In this document: in pieces, positions 19,776 to 31,757 of the stretch
Layout of the letters: every line of letters starts with the position of its first letter
Numbering within the stretch: position 1 is the first letter of the stretch
NCBI RefSeq assembly: GCF_963678635.1
Contig: NC_087065.1
Coordinates: forward strand, 41,977,430-42,041,429
Length of the DNA stretch: 64,000 nt
From: Symsagittifera roscoffensis
Taxonomy: Eukaryota; Xenacoelomorpha; Acoela; Convolutidae
Reading direction: 5' to 3'
Translations under genes and position numbers: made by a program
The notes under the pieces: generated by a model
What the model was told of the DNA's origin: nothing
Seen by the model: only the letters and a program-made list of their open reading frames with translations
The model's database searches: none

Positions 19776-20690
19776 AATTTAAGCTACTTCAAAAAAAAAT
19801 TCTGAAGTCGAGTTCTGTGATTGAAAACGAAAATATAGATGAGCCATTATACAGCACACACATCACATCCTGTCAGCATGTTAACCAACGCTTCTAGTTA
19901 TATGCAGACTCTTCAAATTATATTTATACATCAACATCAAAGTAACCTGATTCGAATTCAAATCTTCAGCTCTCGCCTCGAGGAATAGAGAATTGGATGG
20001 CGTATTCGTTAATTTTTTGCTGCGGCTTTTGCTTTCAAAATTAATCAGAGCAGTGCAAAAGAGGAATTTTTATATCAGTTCGTTAGAAGAAGAAAACAGC
20101 GGATATAAAAAATCTTCGATGAGGAAATAGATAAGATCATTTGCTTACGTCAACAATTTTTGAATCAGCAACGTCAAAAACAAGAAGCGAGTGGCTACGG
20201 CCACTCAATGTACTTGAAACAAGAAGTGGTGCTTAGGTCATTTCTTGAAGATTTTGATCCTGGGAACATCATACATGTGCTTTTCATCAAAATTTGACCT
20301 TTAGTCTTGTGTATTTTTGAACGAACAAGGCTGATGATTTTTTAAATTATGGTTTGAAAATTTCAGTAAAACCCCTTCAAGATTTTCTTGATTTGTCTTT
20401 TGCTATAAATTGCAAACTTAAGACAAAACTAGTTATGATTTCAGTCGAACCTAATTCTTCCGATTTTTGAGTGAATTAATTTAATATAACTGTTTGTGCT
20501 TTTTTCTCCAGATAAATTGGAGTTTCAACTAACACTTTGTGATGGAATGTTTTGTGCAGTCTGAAAGATATTGATGCTCTGACCTCAAAAAGCTTCAAAA
20601 ACTTTTTACTGGTCATCAATTTTGTCAGACTTACTTGGTTTTGAAATTTGCCAATTTGCCCTAATTGGAATAAATACAGAGCGCAAAAAC
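19776..20690. other. Non-coding stretch, nothing recognised
   Basis: AT-rich, with open stretches that show no domain. No RNA gene or element boundary is supported. Confidence 0.3.
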
Positions 20691-20965
20691 TCCAGTTTTC
20701 TATTAATTGGAAAATTTTGACCAAAAAATTGCGTTTGTTTGGCGCGCGCTCCCCGCTCAAAATTGATATATACTGACGCCGAAGGCGCCTTTAGAAAGTT
20801 TTTAGGGTCCGTCACCTAGAATGGATATTTCAAAGTAGTACAAAGAGGGGACCATTTGGGTTGGCAGGGGGTCGAATCCCTGAGGGGAGGGAGAAAGGGA
20901 GCGTCCACCCCACCCCACCCTACCCCACCCCGCCCCTCCTCTAAATCCGCCCCTGCTGAGAAGTA
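20690..20965. repeat. Dispersed repeat family B
   Basis: Contains 'ttggcgcgcgctccccgctcaaaattgatatata', the core 'gaaggcgccttt', 'atggatatttcaaagtagtacaaagaggggacc' and ends 'aaatccgcccctgctgag'. The 'aatccgcccctg' end is shared with 27.59 and 38.05 kb. Confidence 0.6.
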
Positions 20966-22430
20966 TAAACTGATGTTAGAATAAGTTTCTTTTACAGCTA
21001 ACTTAATAGTTTTTCTGCTATGCTGGTCCAAAATTGGACTAAAATACGAGGTTTTATAAATGGTTTTGTTCACATTCAGTAAGATTTGACTATCGATCGA
21101 ATCATGTCTGAAAGCATTTCAATTTGATATATCGATGGACGCCATCAGTAGAAGGGGTTCGGAGAGAGCACTGGCTGAGGATGGGGTGGGGTTGAGCTGG
21201 AGAAATTTTTTGTTAAACATTAGAACTAATCCATATTTATACAAGATATTGATAGCAACAATTCAGTTTTCGAAATGTGCCTCCTCCTCCTCTAATCCAC
21301 GCCATGCTCGCTCCCAAACAGTGATCTCTTCAAACTAATTATACTGTCATCTGAAATTTGTTTGCGGTACCTGAGTATGCGCAAAACAAATTACACACTC
21401 TTATGTAATATTCTTTCGCACTTTGCGGTGGGCTCCAAAAATTGTCAAACTAGTCTTGAGCAACAATGTTTTTTGATGAAGTCGATAAATGTTATATTAT
21501 AAATTTACCTACTTTAGGGTCCGGAAAATGAGACATAAACAAACATAGACAAAAATTGGACCAAGTTTACATCCTCCCCTACATGGTTCATTTTAAAAAT
21601 AATTTCGACATCTACAAAGTCGGTCTGTTTTTGCTGCAACATCACTTTTGCATGCTGCAAAGTTCTTTGAATAAATCAAAACATGTATACTGGTAAATTT
21701 CAAAAAAATCCTATTCAGCATTTTGAGGGCCAAAGTTTTCTTACTCAAGACGATTTCAGATATGAAAATTACCGAAAGATAAACACTGATTTCGATAGGT
21801 TTTGGCTGTATTGTGTTTTCATTGATGGCCTAAAGTTGGTAATAGTACTTTATACTTGTTTTCATTTTGTGCCAATATTAAGAAAAATTTGGCATTTTAG
21901 TATATTTTATTTTGCGATGGTGAAACTTAATTTATTTTGTGTCTTATTTCCGGTTAGCCATGACGGATTTTTGCAAGATGATTGCAACAATCAAAAGGCA
22001 AGCAAAATCAATTGGATGGATATCAAAGATGGATATTTGAGGGTCAAAAAATGATCAATTGGACAAAATCAAATTCAAATACATCAGTGTTCCAAGTTAC
22101 TCGCACCGAGCTCTCGTGGATCATAATGAATTATATTGTCAGATTTTAGTCAGACTTCATAAAATTACATAATAAACCATTATAATATATTAAGAAAATA
22201 ATTAGATTTTTGAATCGATCCATTGTAATCGAATATAATCAAATATGATGATTTTTTGAGAAGCTATTTAATAAAATTGTCATTTAATAAATTTGTCATC
22301 TGGTTTCCCTTTTATTTCAGTTGCTATCTATTGAATTTCATAAATTTAGACTATCCACATAATTTTTTTAAACAATTTTCTTGACTTTTCGGTTTGACAG
22401 TTTCAAATTTTATTTAATTGTTCATCACCA
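20966..22430. other. Non-coding stretch, nothing firmly recognised
   Basis: A 123-codon open frame at 21683-22054 has hydrophobic stretches but no domain, no composition shift and no splice sites that I trust. I leave it uncalled. Confidence 0.3.
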
Positions 22431-22431
22431 T

Positions 22432-22816
22432 TCGCCCACGTTTACTATCGGCATTCGTCAACTACCACCCGTCACGTTCAAATAGGGGGATAAATGGTTG
22501 AAGGGGTGTTATTCCACGGTTGTACGAGGGGCAGTAAAAATTTGAAGCGAAGCGTAATCTCTCAACGTAAACACAACCACGTCTTTTAAAACCTCTTCTC
22601 TAGTTCATACATCTCAGTAAACTGAATGTGGATGGGGCTTTAAAGCTTGGGAAGGTTGATAAAACAAAGATTAGGGTGTAGTTTAAAAACGATAAGTAAC
22701 CGCCCCCCCCCCCTCCCCGTTCAATGGTAAAGAACTTATGACGGTGGATAAACCGTAAAGTGGGTGGGGAGGGGTAGGGCTTCATGTCCGTAAAGTGGAT
22801 GAGATTGGGCGAATTT
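22432..22816. mobile_element. Possible MITE with ATTCGCCCA ends
   Basis: ATTCGCCCACGTTTAC at the left and, reversed, ATTCGCCCA with 'cactttac' further in at the right could be short terminal inverted repeats about 385 bp apart. Inside lies a C-rich run and several G-rich runs. No target duplication is clear. Confidence 0.25.
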
Positions 22817-22819
22817 AAA

Positions 22820-24145
22820 TGAAAATAGACCTGTGTTGTTTGTTATAACTGTATAGGGGATTTTTATTCCAAAATAATGTATTATAACGGATTATCTGGA
22901 CAAAATTAATCGATTTCAAAATCAAAATAAATGATTATAATCGTTTATAATGAATTGAAATGGAATGTTTTCTCCAAAATTTTTGATTATATTGGTAATT
23001 TAATCGATGTGGTCTGAGTTTTACATCTGTAAAGGATTTTATTGGATAATTTTTGTCTCATAGTTACATTGTGAATGAATAAATTTATGGGAGCTCGCTG
23101 CGGGTAGGCGCACGGAAAGTTTGCATATCGCAAAACATTTTTTTAAAAACAGTCGTTTTTAGACGGTTGACGGGGACTGAAACAGCAACATTAAAATGGG
23201 GAGCAAATTAGACAGTTTTCATAAAATAGTTATTACGAGGCCAATTGTGCGCTGGATAGGCGCTCTTTTGTTGTGTAAATGTCTCTGAAATCCAGAGACA
23301 GGTCTTAAAACATTTCAAAATTTTGTCGCAATGAACAAAGAAAACAGAAGAACGAAAAAAAAAAACTAAGACAGCGTCCTTGTTGCGAAATCCGCTCACA
23401 GTTCACAAAATACACATTTCAGCCTTGTAATGGAACCTAGACGTTTTTTTTGCAAACCTGGCGTTTTGGACAAAAAACGAAAGACTAACAATTTTTATTA
23501 CTTTTAAAAAAACTTTATAATTACGAGAAGAGCATATAATTCAATTGCATATCAAAATCTTTTCTCATAAATGATTTATGAAACATCAATTCAATTTTTG
23601 TAAGAAAGTTTTGAAATGCTTAGACTTTACAATTGCTTCATGTGAAAATTGATGTGAATTTAAAAAATCTCGAACGAAATTAACTTGTAGCCAGTAAACA
23701 AAATTCAGACATCATAAAGTTTGAATACGTCAAATTTCCTATAATTTTAGCCTTAAATTCATTTTATGGTCATTTCTAGGTTGCATGTCTTCAATTTTCC
23801 TCGGCTCTTTTTTAGAATTTGCGATCAGAAGGTTACAGCTGTGAGAAAAAAATTGAAGGAATTATTTTCAAATATTTTGAGTGAGATCAACATCTGTATG
23901 CCAATTTGTTACTTAAAAAACTTGAAGCAAAAAAAAACAGAAAAATAGACGTGGTAAATTTGATTGATTGTTAATTGAAAGCCAAAAAAACTTGTTTTAT
24001 TCTGTTCACTATTTGTAAACATATGTTAAAATACGTATAAAACGGACGAAAAAACATCGATTGAAATTCATCAATTTAAATCGATTTGGTTCTGTGTAGA
24101 ATGAAACTGAAACTAAAAGAAAAATGGATTCAAAATGAATTGCAT
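22820..24145. other. Non-coding stretch, nothing recognised
   Basis: AT-rich, with no exon or element boundary that I can support. Confidence 0.3.
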
Positions 24146-24363
24146 TGTTTTGAGTTGTTCTTTTTGTTTGATTTATCGATTCTATTGTTTGATACTTTGG
24201 TATTCATTAGATACCTGCCAACTTGTTACGAATCGACCAACGGTCAATCATTTTACTGTTCGATACTGTTTTAAAACGGACATTTCAATTGACACTTTAT
24301 CTTTCTTATTCTTTTCAATTCCTTGTTTGTGTACATAGATTGTACATATTCAGGGTTAACATT
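24146..24363 (+). repeat. 5' LTR (or its remnant) of a decayed Ty3/gypsy element
   Basis: Aligns with 29517-29718 through 'tgagttgttc', 'tagatacctgccaact', 'tgtacatagattgtacata' and 'agggttaac'. Identity looks clearly lower than between the BEL LTRs, so the insertion is older. Starts TGTT and ends near AACA. The upstream limit is uncertain. Confidence 0.65.
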
Positions 24364-24489
24364 AGAATAGTTTTTTATGACGGAGTCGAATTAATTTAAC
24401 TTGCGGGGAATCGCTGCATTTGAATTACTTGACAAACAAACTAATAGAATTGGCAAGATACCAAACGGTCGTAAAGTTACACATTTTCA

Positions 24490-27149
24490 TTCCCCTTTTA
24501 AACTGGTTCAAGCTCAAGGATGCCTTTACATTTCTTATGGGAAGTAAATGAGGAGTTAAAAAGGATAGAAAAAAAGGCCATTATGAAAAACTTGAGAAAT
24601 ATGACAAAGATTGCTTTATAAGCCCAATTGTGATAACTAAAAAGAACGACGGTTCAATTACACTGGCCTCAGATTCAAAATTACTAAAGTACCAGCTTCG
24701 TTAAAATAAAGACCAGATGCCCAACATCGACGAATTGATCAATAATGTAACTTTACAATAATGTAACTTTAATAATGTAACTTTACAATAATGTAACTTT
24801 CAGAAAAGACCGGTGGACAGGGCTGGATTTGTAACTACGATCTACAAAACAAAGAAGTAAACAGTGCAACTTTTGCATCGTAGGAGGAGATACTAATGGA
24901 ACATACAGATTTTTAAGAGGATTTTACGGACTTGAAATTATGCCCAATGAGTTTCAAAGAGTCATAAACTAACTTTTAAAAGGAATCCCTTTTACAAATT
25001 GTTACATAGATGACATAAGAGTGGCTTCTAAGGGAACCGTGGAAGAACATAAAGCTATTGTGCAAAGAATATTGGAAACCTTAGACAAGAACAACAGGGC
25101 AGTGAAATGGGGAAATGCGCTTTTTTCGAGAAAGAGAGAATGGCTTGCATTTAAGATCTCAGAAGTGGGAGTAAGACTTTTGGTCGGAAAAACTGATGCA
25201 TTAAAAAACCTCCCTATCTCGAAAAACATCGCTGAACATCGTTCATTCTTCGGTTCGATCAATCAGTTCAATAAAACTGTTCCGAACCTTTCTTTCTTAA
25301 GTTTCCCATTATGATCTTTGCACAAGAAAAATTCAGTGTGCCAATGGGATAATAGTCATTCTTTTGCATTTGAAAAACTAAATTCTGAAATTGTAAAAAT
25401 TACCGAGAAAAGCCATATCGACATCGAAGAAAAATCAAGATTGGAAACATGTGCCTCACATAACGGCTTAGGAGCCACTTTTGAACAGTTCCAAGGGGAG
25501 GTTGGAAAACTATTGCGTTCACCTCGAGATTTTTGAATAGCCGCGAAATTAAATACACCACCAACGAACTAGAATTGTAAGGTGTAGTCTGGGCATGTGA
25601 ACACTTTAGATTTATTTATATGATTCGGATTTTGAAATTGTTATAGAGAACAGGGCGCTCCTTTCCGCGCTTTCGACGAACCACAGTAACAAAATAATGC
25701 ACAGCAGATTAACCCGATGGGTAAACAGACTTTTACCATTTAATTTTAAAACTTTTCATCTTCCGGGTAAAAATATGGCATTCACTGACTTTTTATCAAG
25801 ATTATCTTCAGGCAAAGTCTTACCCCCTTCCCACTACAATGAAAATTTTGTCTTGACTTCTATCGAAAAAAATCGTAATATTTTATTGAATTCATCTAAT
25901 TTTTTTCCTGTAAATAGAGTAATTGTAGATCGACCGTCGGTCGCTGTAAATACAATTGTAACTTCTAATCTCCCGTCGGGAACAAATATTTCAAGCGGCG
26001 ATCGAAATTTTACCGATAGCTCTTTAGCTTCTTTTAAACTTAGACAAATTGCCGCTATCTTTATCTTGTATAGCCGAGTCGCTCAAAAATTGTAATAATT
26101 TGCAAGACAGATCAGAAAATTGCTCATCAAAATGCCTCTGATAGATAATTCTAAACTCAATTTTAAAAGCAATTTTTTGCAGATAAGGCCCTGTCAAAAT
26201 TCATTATGCTTAACGAAAATTTCAATCCACAAAAATCAAAGACAGTGAGTACGTCAATCACCAAAATTTCAGAGCTTTTTGTAATTGTTCCGGAGGAACA
26301 TAATATCTCCTTAAATTGTAAAGACGAGCCCCTCAATATTGATGTTGCGGCCTTATTAAAACGGTCTAAAGCAATTTTATCTTTACCATTACCGCTTATA
26401 CCGGAAAATTATTGTTCCAAGCAGCTTCTCCAAATTTTGACCAAGGACAATAAAATTCTGTGGGACCTAATAACAACTCTGAAGAACGGACCCCCACTGG
26501 GAATTCATAGATCCTATGTAAAAAAAATTATGAGAGCGACCTGCATACTAGGGACAAGCTGCTATTTACGGACAACAAACTTGTGGTACCAGCAGCGGTC
26601 CGAAGGGCTTTCAGCTCAATGTTGCACGGATCCCACCCAGGCTAGTTCTGCATGAATTTCTTGACTAAATATATTTGGTGGCCGCGTATCTACAGAGAAA
26701 TCTGCCACCATGGCAAGTCTTGCAGGCAGTGCCTAAAAGCTGGTTAGAACTTCTTTAAGGTTTTGTTGGGATGAGAACACTTGAGCATTCTTCTTTGCAT
26801 TGACCGTTTTACCAAATTTCCATCGCCAAAATTTGTCACCAATATGTCGTCAAATACAGTCATCTCTTTCTCGAACGATTATTGCCGTCTTCACGGCTTT
26901 CCAAGAGAAGTCAGCATCGACCATGGGTCATGCTTCTTTTCGCACAACTTTAAATCCTTTTGCAAAAAGTTTAATATAAAAAATCTTTATCGAACAAAAG
27001 GAGATCATAGATCAAAAGGACTCGTTGAGAGTCTTTTATATACTGTACAATCCAAAATTCTCGCTATGTCGTACGAACTACCCAAGTTGACAAAATTAAA
27101 GGAAATTACGAATTACCAAACAACAGTCCAACGGATGTACACCGTTTGA
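24490..27149 (+). pseudogene. Ty3/gypsy pol, broken by many stops and frameshifts
   Basis: Reading across frames, I see the reverse transcriptase start (ISPIVITKKNDGS, then QMPNIDELINN), a frame-broken middle, the active site YIDD at about 25006-25017, an RNase H end (RLLPFNF..., PGKNMAFTDFLSRL, about 25730-25805), an integrase zinc-binding remnant near 26580-26740 and an integrase core with LLCIDRFTKFPSP (26790), VSIDHGSCFF (26920) and GLVESLL (27015), giving the D, D, E positions. Gag and protease are absent: only about 120 bp separate the 5' LTR from the RT. At 24737-24800 a short 'aataatgtaactttac' unit is repeated about four times inside the RT. Not functional. Confidence 0.85.
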
Positions 27150-27339
27150 ACAACATTTTAATCGCAATACTAACACAGGGTAGAAATGCTTGATTTCTAT
27201 TGATAATCCTTCAGATCAAAGAGAATTGATCATGTCGGACCGTCGGGCGAGGAACTGGGAGCTACATAATGAGACAAAGGACGGATATGAAGACGCAGAC
27301 ATGGATTTTTCATCAGACTCTGAAGCGAGCATTCCCTTG

Positions 27340-27875
27340 GCCAAGATTTGCTCAGGAATGCCGGGGAAAGGATTTTTCCAAAGGCGGCTTCAGGATTTTC
27401 ACGAGGGAGTGGACTTTCAAAAATATTGAAATCTTTGTCGGTATTTTGGTTATAAGTCGACCAAATTGATTTTCTGAGCCTCTCACAAATCACTGTAAGA
27501 ACCCCATTTTGACCTTTTTTTGCGCCACAGGCTAATTTTTAAAGTTAGTATAAATTGGCACCTAAGGCAACCTATAAATCCGCCCCTGTATTTTTCATAT
27601 TAGTTTTGGATTCGGATCAAGTGAACAATCTCTCCTTCCCTTCATCACAAAATCCTCATTTACTTAAGATAAAATCTCAGTCACTCAAATTTTATTCAAA
27701 AACGTACCACAAAGAAGTAGTTTAAGCATGGAAACTATATTTATAGTAAGGATCAAAGAATGGTTTTATTGTTTTTCAAAATATCAATGAGTTTCAAAAA
27801 CTCGATCTCCATAAAATTGACCGTTATTTATACTTTGCATTTTATTCTACCAAAGCGTTTTTTCTGTCTGAACTG
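27340..27875 (+). repeat. Composite repeat (family B plus flank), duplicated at 37690-38320
   Basis: Both copies share 'aaaggcggcttcaggattttc', 'tcgaccaaattgattttctgagcctctcacaaa', 'ttgcgccacaggc', 'cacctaaggc', 'aatccgcccctg', then 'cttggattcggatcaagtgaacaat' and about 250 bp more up to 'gcattttattctaccaaagc'. It separates the gypsy integrase from its C-terminal tail, so it was inserted into that element. Confidence 0.65.
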
Positions 27876-28115
27876 CTTTTTTCCCGTTTTTCAAAGAAAA
27901 TGGTATGTTTATGCTTGGGGTGGTTCTTTTATTCAGTCAACTTTTGTCAGTCAAAATTTTAGTTTTAACAATTTTTTAATCATCTATTAAAGAGACCGAC
28001 TCCCTGAAAGCAAATTTAAAAAAAAATTATCTGCGATCTTTATTTGCAAAGTTGTGGTAATTTTTGTGGAAATTTTCAATTATGTCATGCTCTGCACCAT
28101 TTTATGAGAGCTTTG
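27876..28115 (+). repeat. Family A, subfamily A2, 5' part
   Basis: Starts 'ttttcccgtttttcaaagaaaa' and continues 'atgcttggggtggttcttttattcagtcaac'. The 3' terminus is missing. It lies inside the gypsy element directly after the composite repeat. Confidence 0.55.
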
Positions 28116-28164
28116 AAGAGGCAATCGTTGATATCGTCAAGAGGCAATTCTTGATTCATCGGAT

Positions 28165-29202
28165 CAAATTGTTATTTTGGAAAATGGACACATTTTACAA
28201 AAGTTGGATCTAGCGATAAAGGAAAAATATATCCGGGTTCTCCTAAAATCCTTGTTAATCCACAAACTGAGGGGTACTGATAGTGTGAAAACTCTAAGTT
28301 CAGCTGGAAAAAGGAAGATGTCGCCACCCAAGAAGACAATCCGGGCGAACAATCTAAAGAGGACGACCTTTGGCAACACGACGCCAACGCCTGGAACCAC
28401 GCAGACCCCATCGGAAATGGTAATCATTCCAGAATCGCCTCAGAAATCATCAGGTTCATCTTCTTCGTCTTCTTCGTTAAACTTAAATTCTTGGGATGGC
28501 TTGATTGATGTTTACTTCGAGGACGTTTCGAACAACAATATTCCGATTCGTCAAGAATTAGCTTCAAACTACAACGTTGATTTGAGTGTTGTAGGTGCTT
28601 AAAAGACCCTGCTCACCAGAAACTAAAGAGCCTAGTGGACCGACGGTCGCTGCCCATTCAAGTAGACTACCGGAACCATCAATATCTGTTTCGGCAGCAA
28701 AACCAATTTTCTTAAATAGCACACCAGAGGAGACGCCCCCATGGTGACTCAGACGAGACCATCTGCCAGACCTAGAGGAAATGTAGGACCCCCACAGTTT
28801 TACGGGGAGCGCAGATACGTGGAGGAAAATGAGACGTTACCCAGACTCGAGACAGACTTAGTGACACCCCCAGCCTTCTCTTGTTGGTCAACTTCGGATT
28901 TACTCACTCCTCTCATTAAATCTCCTCAGATACAGACGAGGGTCGCCGAAACAACAGTTTCTTGGTCCTCCAATAATTCAAACCCAGCGGTGGCCGCTCA
29001 TTCTGTGTCCATGATGTCAACCTCGTGGAAGTCTCCCAATCGAAAGTCCACGACTCAATTCATTAACGAAAAAGACCACGAATCCATCAGCGAAACTTCC
29101 TTGTCTATTGACCAAGACGTGAGACACTCTTTAGACGAATTCGACACCACATTCAATCAAAACTTCAACAACTCTTTTAAAAACCATTTTTTATCATCAT
29201 AA
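28165..29202 (+). pseudogene. C-terminal tail of the Ty3/gypsy polyprotein
   Basis: Two open pieces, 28177-28602 and 28741-29202, are rich in Pro, Ser, Thr and Arg. The second starts with TRPSARPRGNVGPPQFYG, typical of the low-complexity tail that follows gypsy integrases. The region between integrase core and tail was split by the repeats at 27340-28115. It could instead be a short extra frame of the element; no membrane segment or signal peptide argues against env. Confidence 0.5.
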
Positions 29203-29447
29203 GCATTTTAAGATTTTATTGTCTATGTGCCCTATCACTTTATCTATGTGTACATTAAGATGTACATTTTGTAGTAAAGATTGTTTTAGTCCCTATGTAT
29301 CATTAGTGTAGATTAAGTAAACTCTGTAAAGTTCCCCAATTGTACATATTTTTCAAACCAATTTCAAATTTTAGATACTTAATTTCGTTCTGTTCATTTC
29401 ATTTTGTTTTGTTTTGTGCAGTTTGTAAACTTTGTTTACTCTACTTT

Positions 29448-29465
29448 AAAGGGGGAAATGGGCGT
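29448..29465 (+). promoter_or_regulatory. Polypurine tract candidate of the gypsy element
   Basis: AAAGGGGGAAATGGGCG lies between the polyprotein tail and the 3' LTR. If minus-to-plus strand priming ended here, the LTR would begin TGGGCG at about 29458, upstream of the part that aligns with the 5' LTR. Confidence 0.45.
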
Positions 29466-29516
29466 ATATAGAGTTTGGTTTTGGTTAATTGTAAGTTCTT
29501 TTTTCGCGTTGGGGAA

Positions 29517-29718
29517 TGTTGTGAGTTGTTCATTTTGTTTGATCTATTGATCTTTGGTATTGATTAGATACCTGCCAACTATGTTACGAGTCACTATCAG
29601 TCGATCATTTCACTATTCAATCCTGTTTTAGAACAGACATTTTAATTGACACCTTATCGTTCTTATTCTTTATAATTCCTAGTTAGTGTACATAGATTGT
29701 ACATATTTAGGGTTAACA
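29517..29718 (+). repeat. 3' LTR of the decayed Ty3/gypsy element
   Basis: Pairs with 24146-24363. Substitutions and short indels are scattered along the alignment. Confidence 0.65.
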
Positions 29719-30020
29719 AAAGAATAGTGCATTATGGTATAATTTTCGCAAAAAATTTGGTTCAATTTAATTCGATTTAAAGTTGAGGGTTAGCACTGAT
29801 TCAACGCGTGTTAGCCCTGATACAAGCAGCCTTTCAGATATTTTCTGACAGAATCGAACTAAAGTAAGGTTAACTTGTTCAAACCTAAATTTGTTAACGT
29901 CTATATCAAACTGGTTCTATTTGTTTTCAAAATTACTACCAAATTTGCCTCACTTTTTTGCCCGAGTAACTGATCGACTGGGACGCAAAAACGTATGTTA
30001 GTTTTTGAATTTTGCTTACA

Positions 30021-30255
30021 CAGATGCTCCGATGCATGACTCGCTACTGCAGGTGGTGTCGCAGCAGAACCTTTTGTCGTTGTTATTATCATCTGCAAAG
30101 CTCTGACACTCTAGGTTGTTGCTGCAGACCCTGGTGTCTTGCAACTGCCCAAATGTCTGCGAGCTTGCACAGAGCAGCAGTACAATTGCAACCGTTACTG
30201 TAAACAGCATAAATGAAAAAGATTTGAAAAATAGGATTGAGTTTCTGCGCACCAT
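30021..30255 (-). CDS. First exon of a secreted cysteine-rich (knottin-like) peptide gene
   Basis: A minus-strand frame starts at 30255 (or at the internal Met 16, 30210). It encodes a hydrophobic signal segment (MLFTVTVAIVLLLCASS) with a likely cleavage before QLQD. A mature part of about 40 residues follows with six cysteines in the order C-x5-C-x13-CC-x3-C-x4-C. The C...C...CC...C...C order is that of inhibitor-cystine-knot peptides, a fold used by hormones, protease inhibitors, antimicrobial peptides and venom components alike; function is open. GC is well above the flanks. The exon probably ends at a donor (ATCTGT/GTAAGC) rather than at the overlapping TAA, so more exons may lie below 30000. 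Confidence 0.5.
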
Positions 30256-30334
30256 TCAATCAGGAGGCTCTGGGTCGGATCTAAAGTTTTCTCTTAATTC
30301 ATGAACCTCATTTTGACCGCTTTTCTTAGATTGA

Positions 30335-30440
30335 CCAAACTGATCTTTTGAGTTCTCCTGCAACGCTAAAAATTTAACTAAGATTTTTCGACTCCTCGAT
30401 CACCTGGAAACTTTTTGCAAGGTTTCGATTTTTTTTTGCA
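30335..30440. repeat. Short piece of repeat family B
   Basis: Contains 'tagattgaccaaactgatcttttgagttctcc', the family B conserved block. Confidence 0.35.
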
Positions 30441-30772
30441 AAATTTCAAGAAACTGCCAAACTTATTATCGTATAAAAATTTCAGAAAGTAGGAAGCAGA
30501 AAAATAAATTCACAAATGAATAAACTTACCTTGGGACAGTAAAAATTGATACATAACATATTAAGATATTTTAAGCAATATAGTCAAACAATTATACTTT
30601 TGTTCACTTCAATAAGTTGAGAGAATTTATACCAGATTTGGTTTTGAAAATTTAAATCAAATGCGTGACTTTTTTTATGTTAACTGCTTCTTTGTTTTTC
30701 TGCATTCAATTGAATGTGTGTGTAACTTTTATTGACGAGTGACGTAAGTTGTTTTTTTTTCTGACCTGCCAG

Positions 30773-30896
30773 AGTGTGATAAAGCCGTCCACGTTTTCTT
30801 ATTTTGGATGGGTACGAACAAGTTTGTGAGTGTTCTGCTTGCGAATGAGGCATCTGGAATCGGAATCAGAATCACTCCTCCTGGAGCACCCTTCAC
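30773..30896 (+). CDS. PDZ-domain gene, exon with the carboxylate-binding loop
   Basis: An acceptor with a long T run (ttttttttctgacctgccag) ends at 30772 and a donor CAC/GTGAGT begins at 30897. The 124 bases read with two carried bases, 40 codons and two left over. The end of the exon, SVLLANEASGIGIRITPPG, carries GIGI, the PDZ carboxylate-binding loop, after the first strand. The two left-over bases fit the exon at 42098, which begins with one carried base. PDZ domains bind C-terminal peptides and organise membrane complexes. Exons 5' of this one must exist but I did not find them in the window. Confidence 0.6.
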
Positions 30897-30899
30897 GTG

Positions 30900-31490
30900 A
30901 GTCACTTATAACTTATTTCCTTCTAGAAAATTCTAGAGCTCTTCATTCTACGTTTGTTTTGTCTCAAATTATGCATCCCATCAAAACAGACCAAATAGGA
31001 AGATCTTCCGCTCTATTGTTTACTGGGGATTAGAGTTTCTGTACAGAACTCTTGACATAAGAACTCAGAAACAGTTAAGTGCCACCCTACCGCTCTTATA
31101 GAACCATCTTTTCAGCTTATTTTGAATTGAGGCATCGATTGTCTCGAAAACAAATGCGTTTTGTGTGCCACAGTTGCATCATCATCATCATCATCGTCAT
31201 CACCATCATCATCATCATCTAATCTTGTTCCTGTGATTATTAAAGGAACATTTGGGAGCTGTCGTACAGGGCTCATATTGATCAAAAACAAATTAATGCG
31301 AATTTGCGACTTTTCGAAGTTTCTGGAATGTTGAAATTTGATTTTTAATTTTTCAGTTTTTTCGACAATTTCGGTCACTTAAAATTGTTTATTCTATCTA
31401 GTGGTTTTGAAGTAAAAATGATTAAAAAAAAAGAGAGGAGCTCATATATGGATCTACAATTTTCTCGAGAGAGTGATTTTCAAAAAAACT
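30900..31490. other. Intron sequence with an (ATC)n microsatellite
   Basis: An ATC/CAT-type trinucleotide run of about 43 bases sits at 31177-31219. Otherwise nothing is recognised. Confidence 0.5.
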
Positions 31491-31740
31491 GTCGTCTTTT
31501 TTTTAGGTTGACCAAATTGATTTTCCTAGCTCTCCCAAATCATTATCAGACCCAATGTTGACCAAATTTTCCAACTTTTTGGATATTTTGGATCAAAATA
31601 TTGCGTTTTTTGACGCGCGCTTCCCCCTCAAAATTAGTATATTTTCCCTTAGAGAAAAAATGTTTTAAAATAGGGGGCCCTTTGGTTCGTCGGTTTCGAA
31701 CGCATGGAGGTCGAGTTCCCTCCTTAAATCTGCCACTGGA
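31490..31740. repeat. Dispersed repeat family B
   Basis: Contains 'aggttgaccaaattgattttcctagctctccc', 'ttgcgttttttgacgcgcgcttccccctcaaaattagtata' and a G-rich end. Confidence 0.6.
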
Positions 31741-31757
31741 GGTGCTTTTATGTATTA

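Noticed and set aside
21683-22054. 123-codon frame
   Set aside because: AT-rich like its flanks, with no recognisable domain, start context or exon signals.
28177-29202. Host gene or env gene after the gypsy integrase
   Set aside because: Pro/Ser/Thr-rich, with no signal peptide, membrane span or cysteines. Position and composition fit the polyprotein tail.
31112-31378. 88-codon frame with a poly-Asp run
   Set aside because: The Asp run is the (ATC)n microsatellite read on the minus strand; the rest shows no domain.
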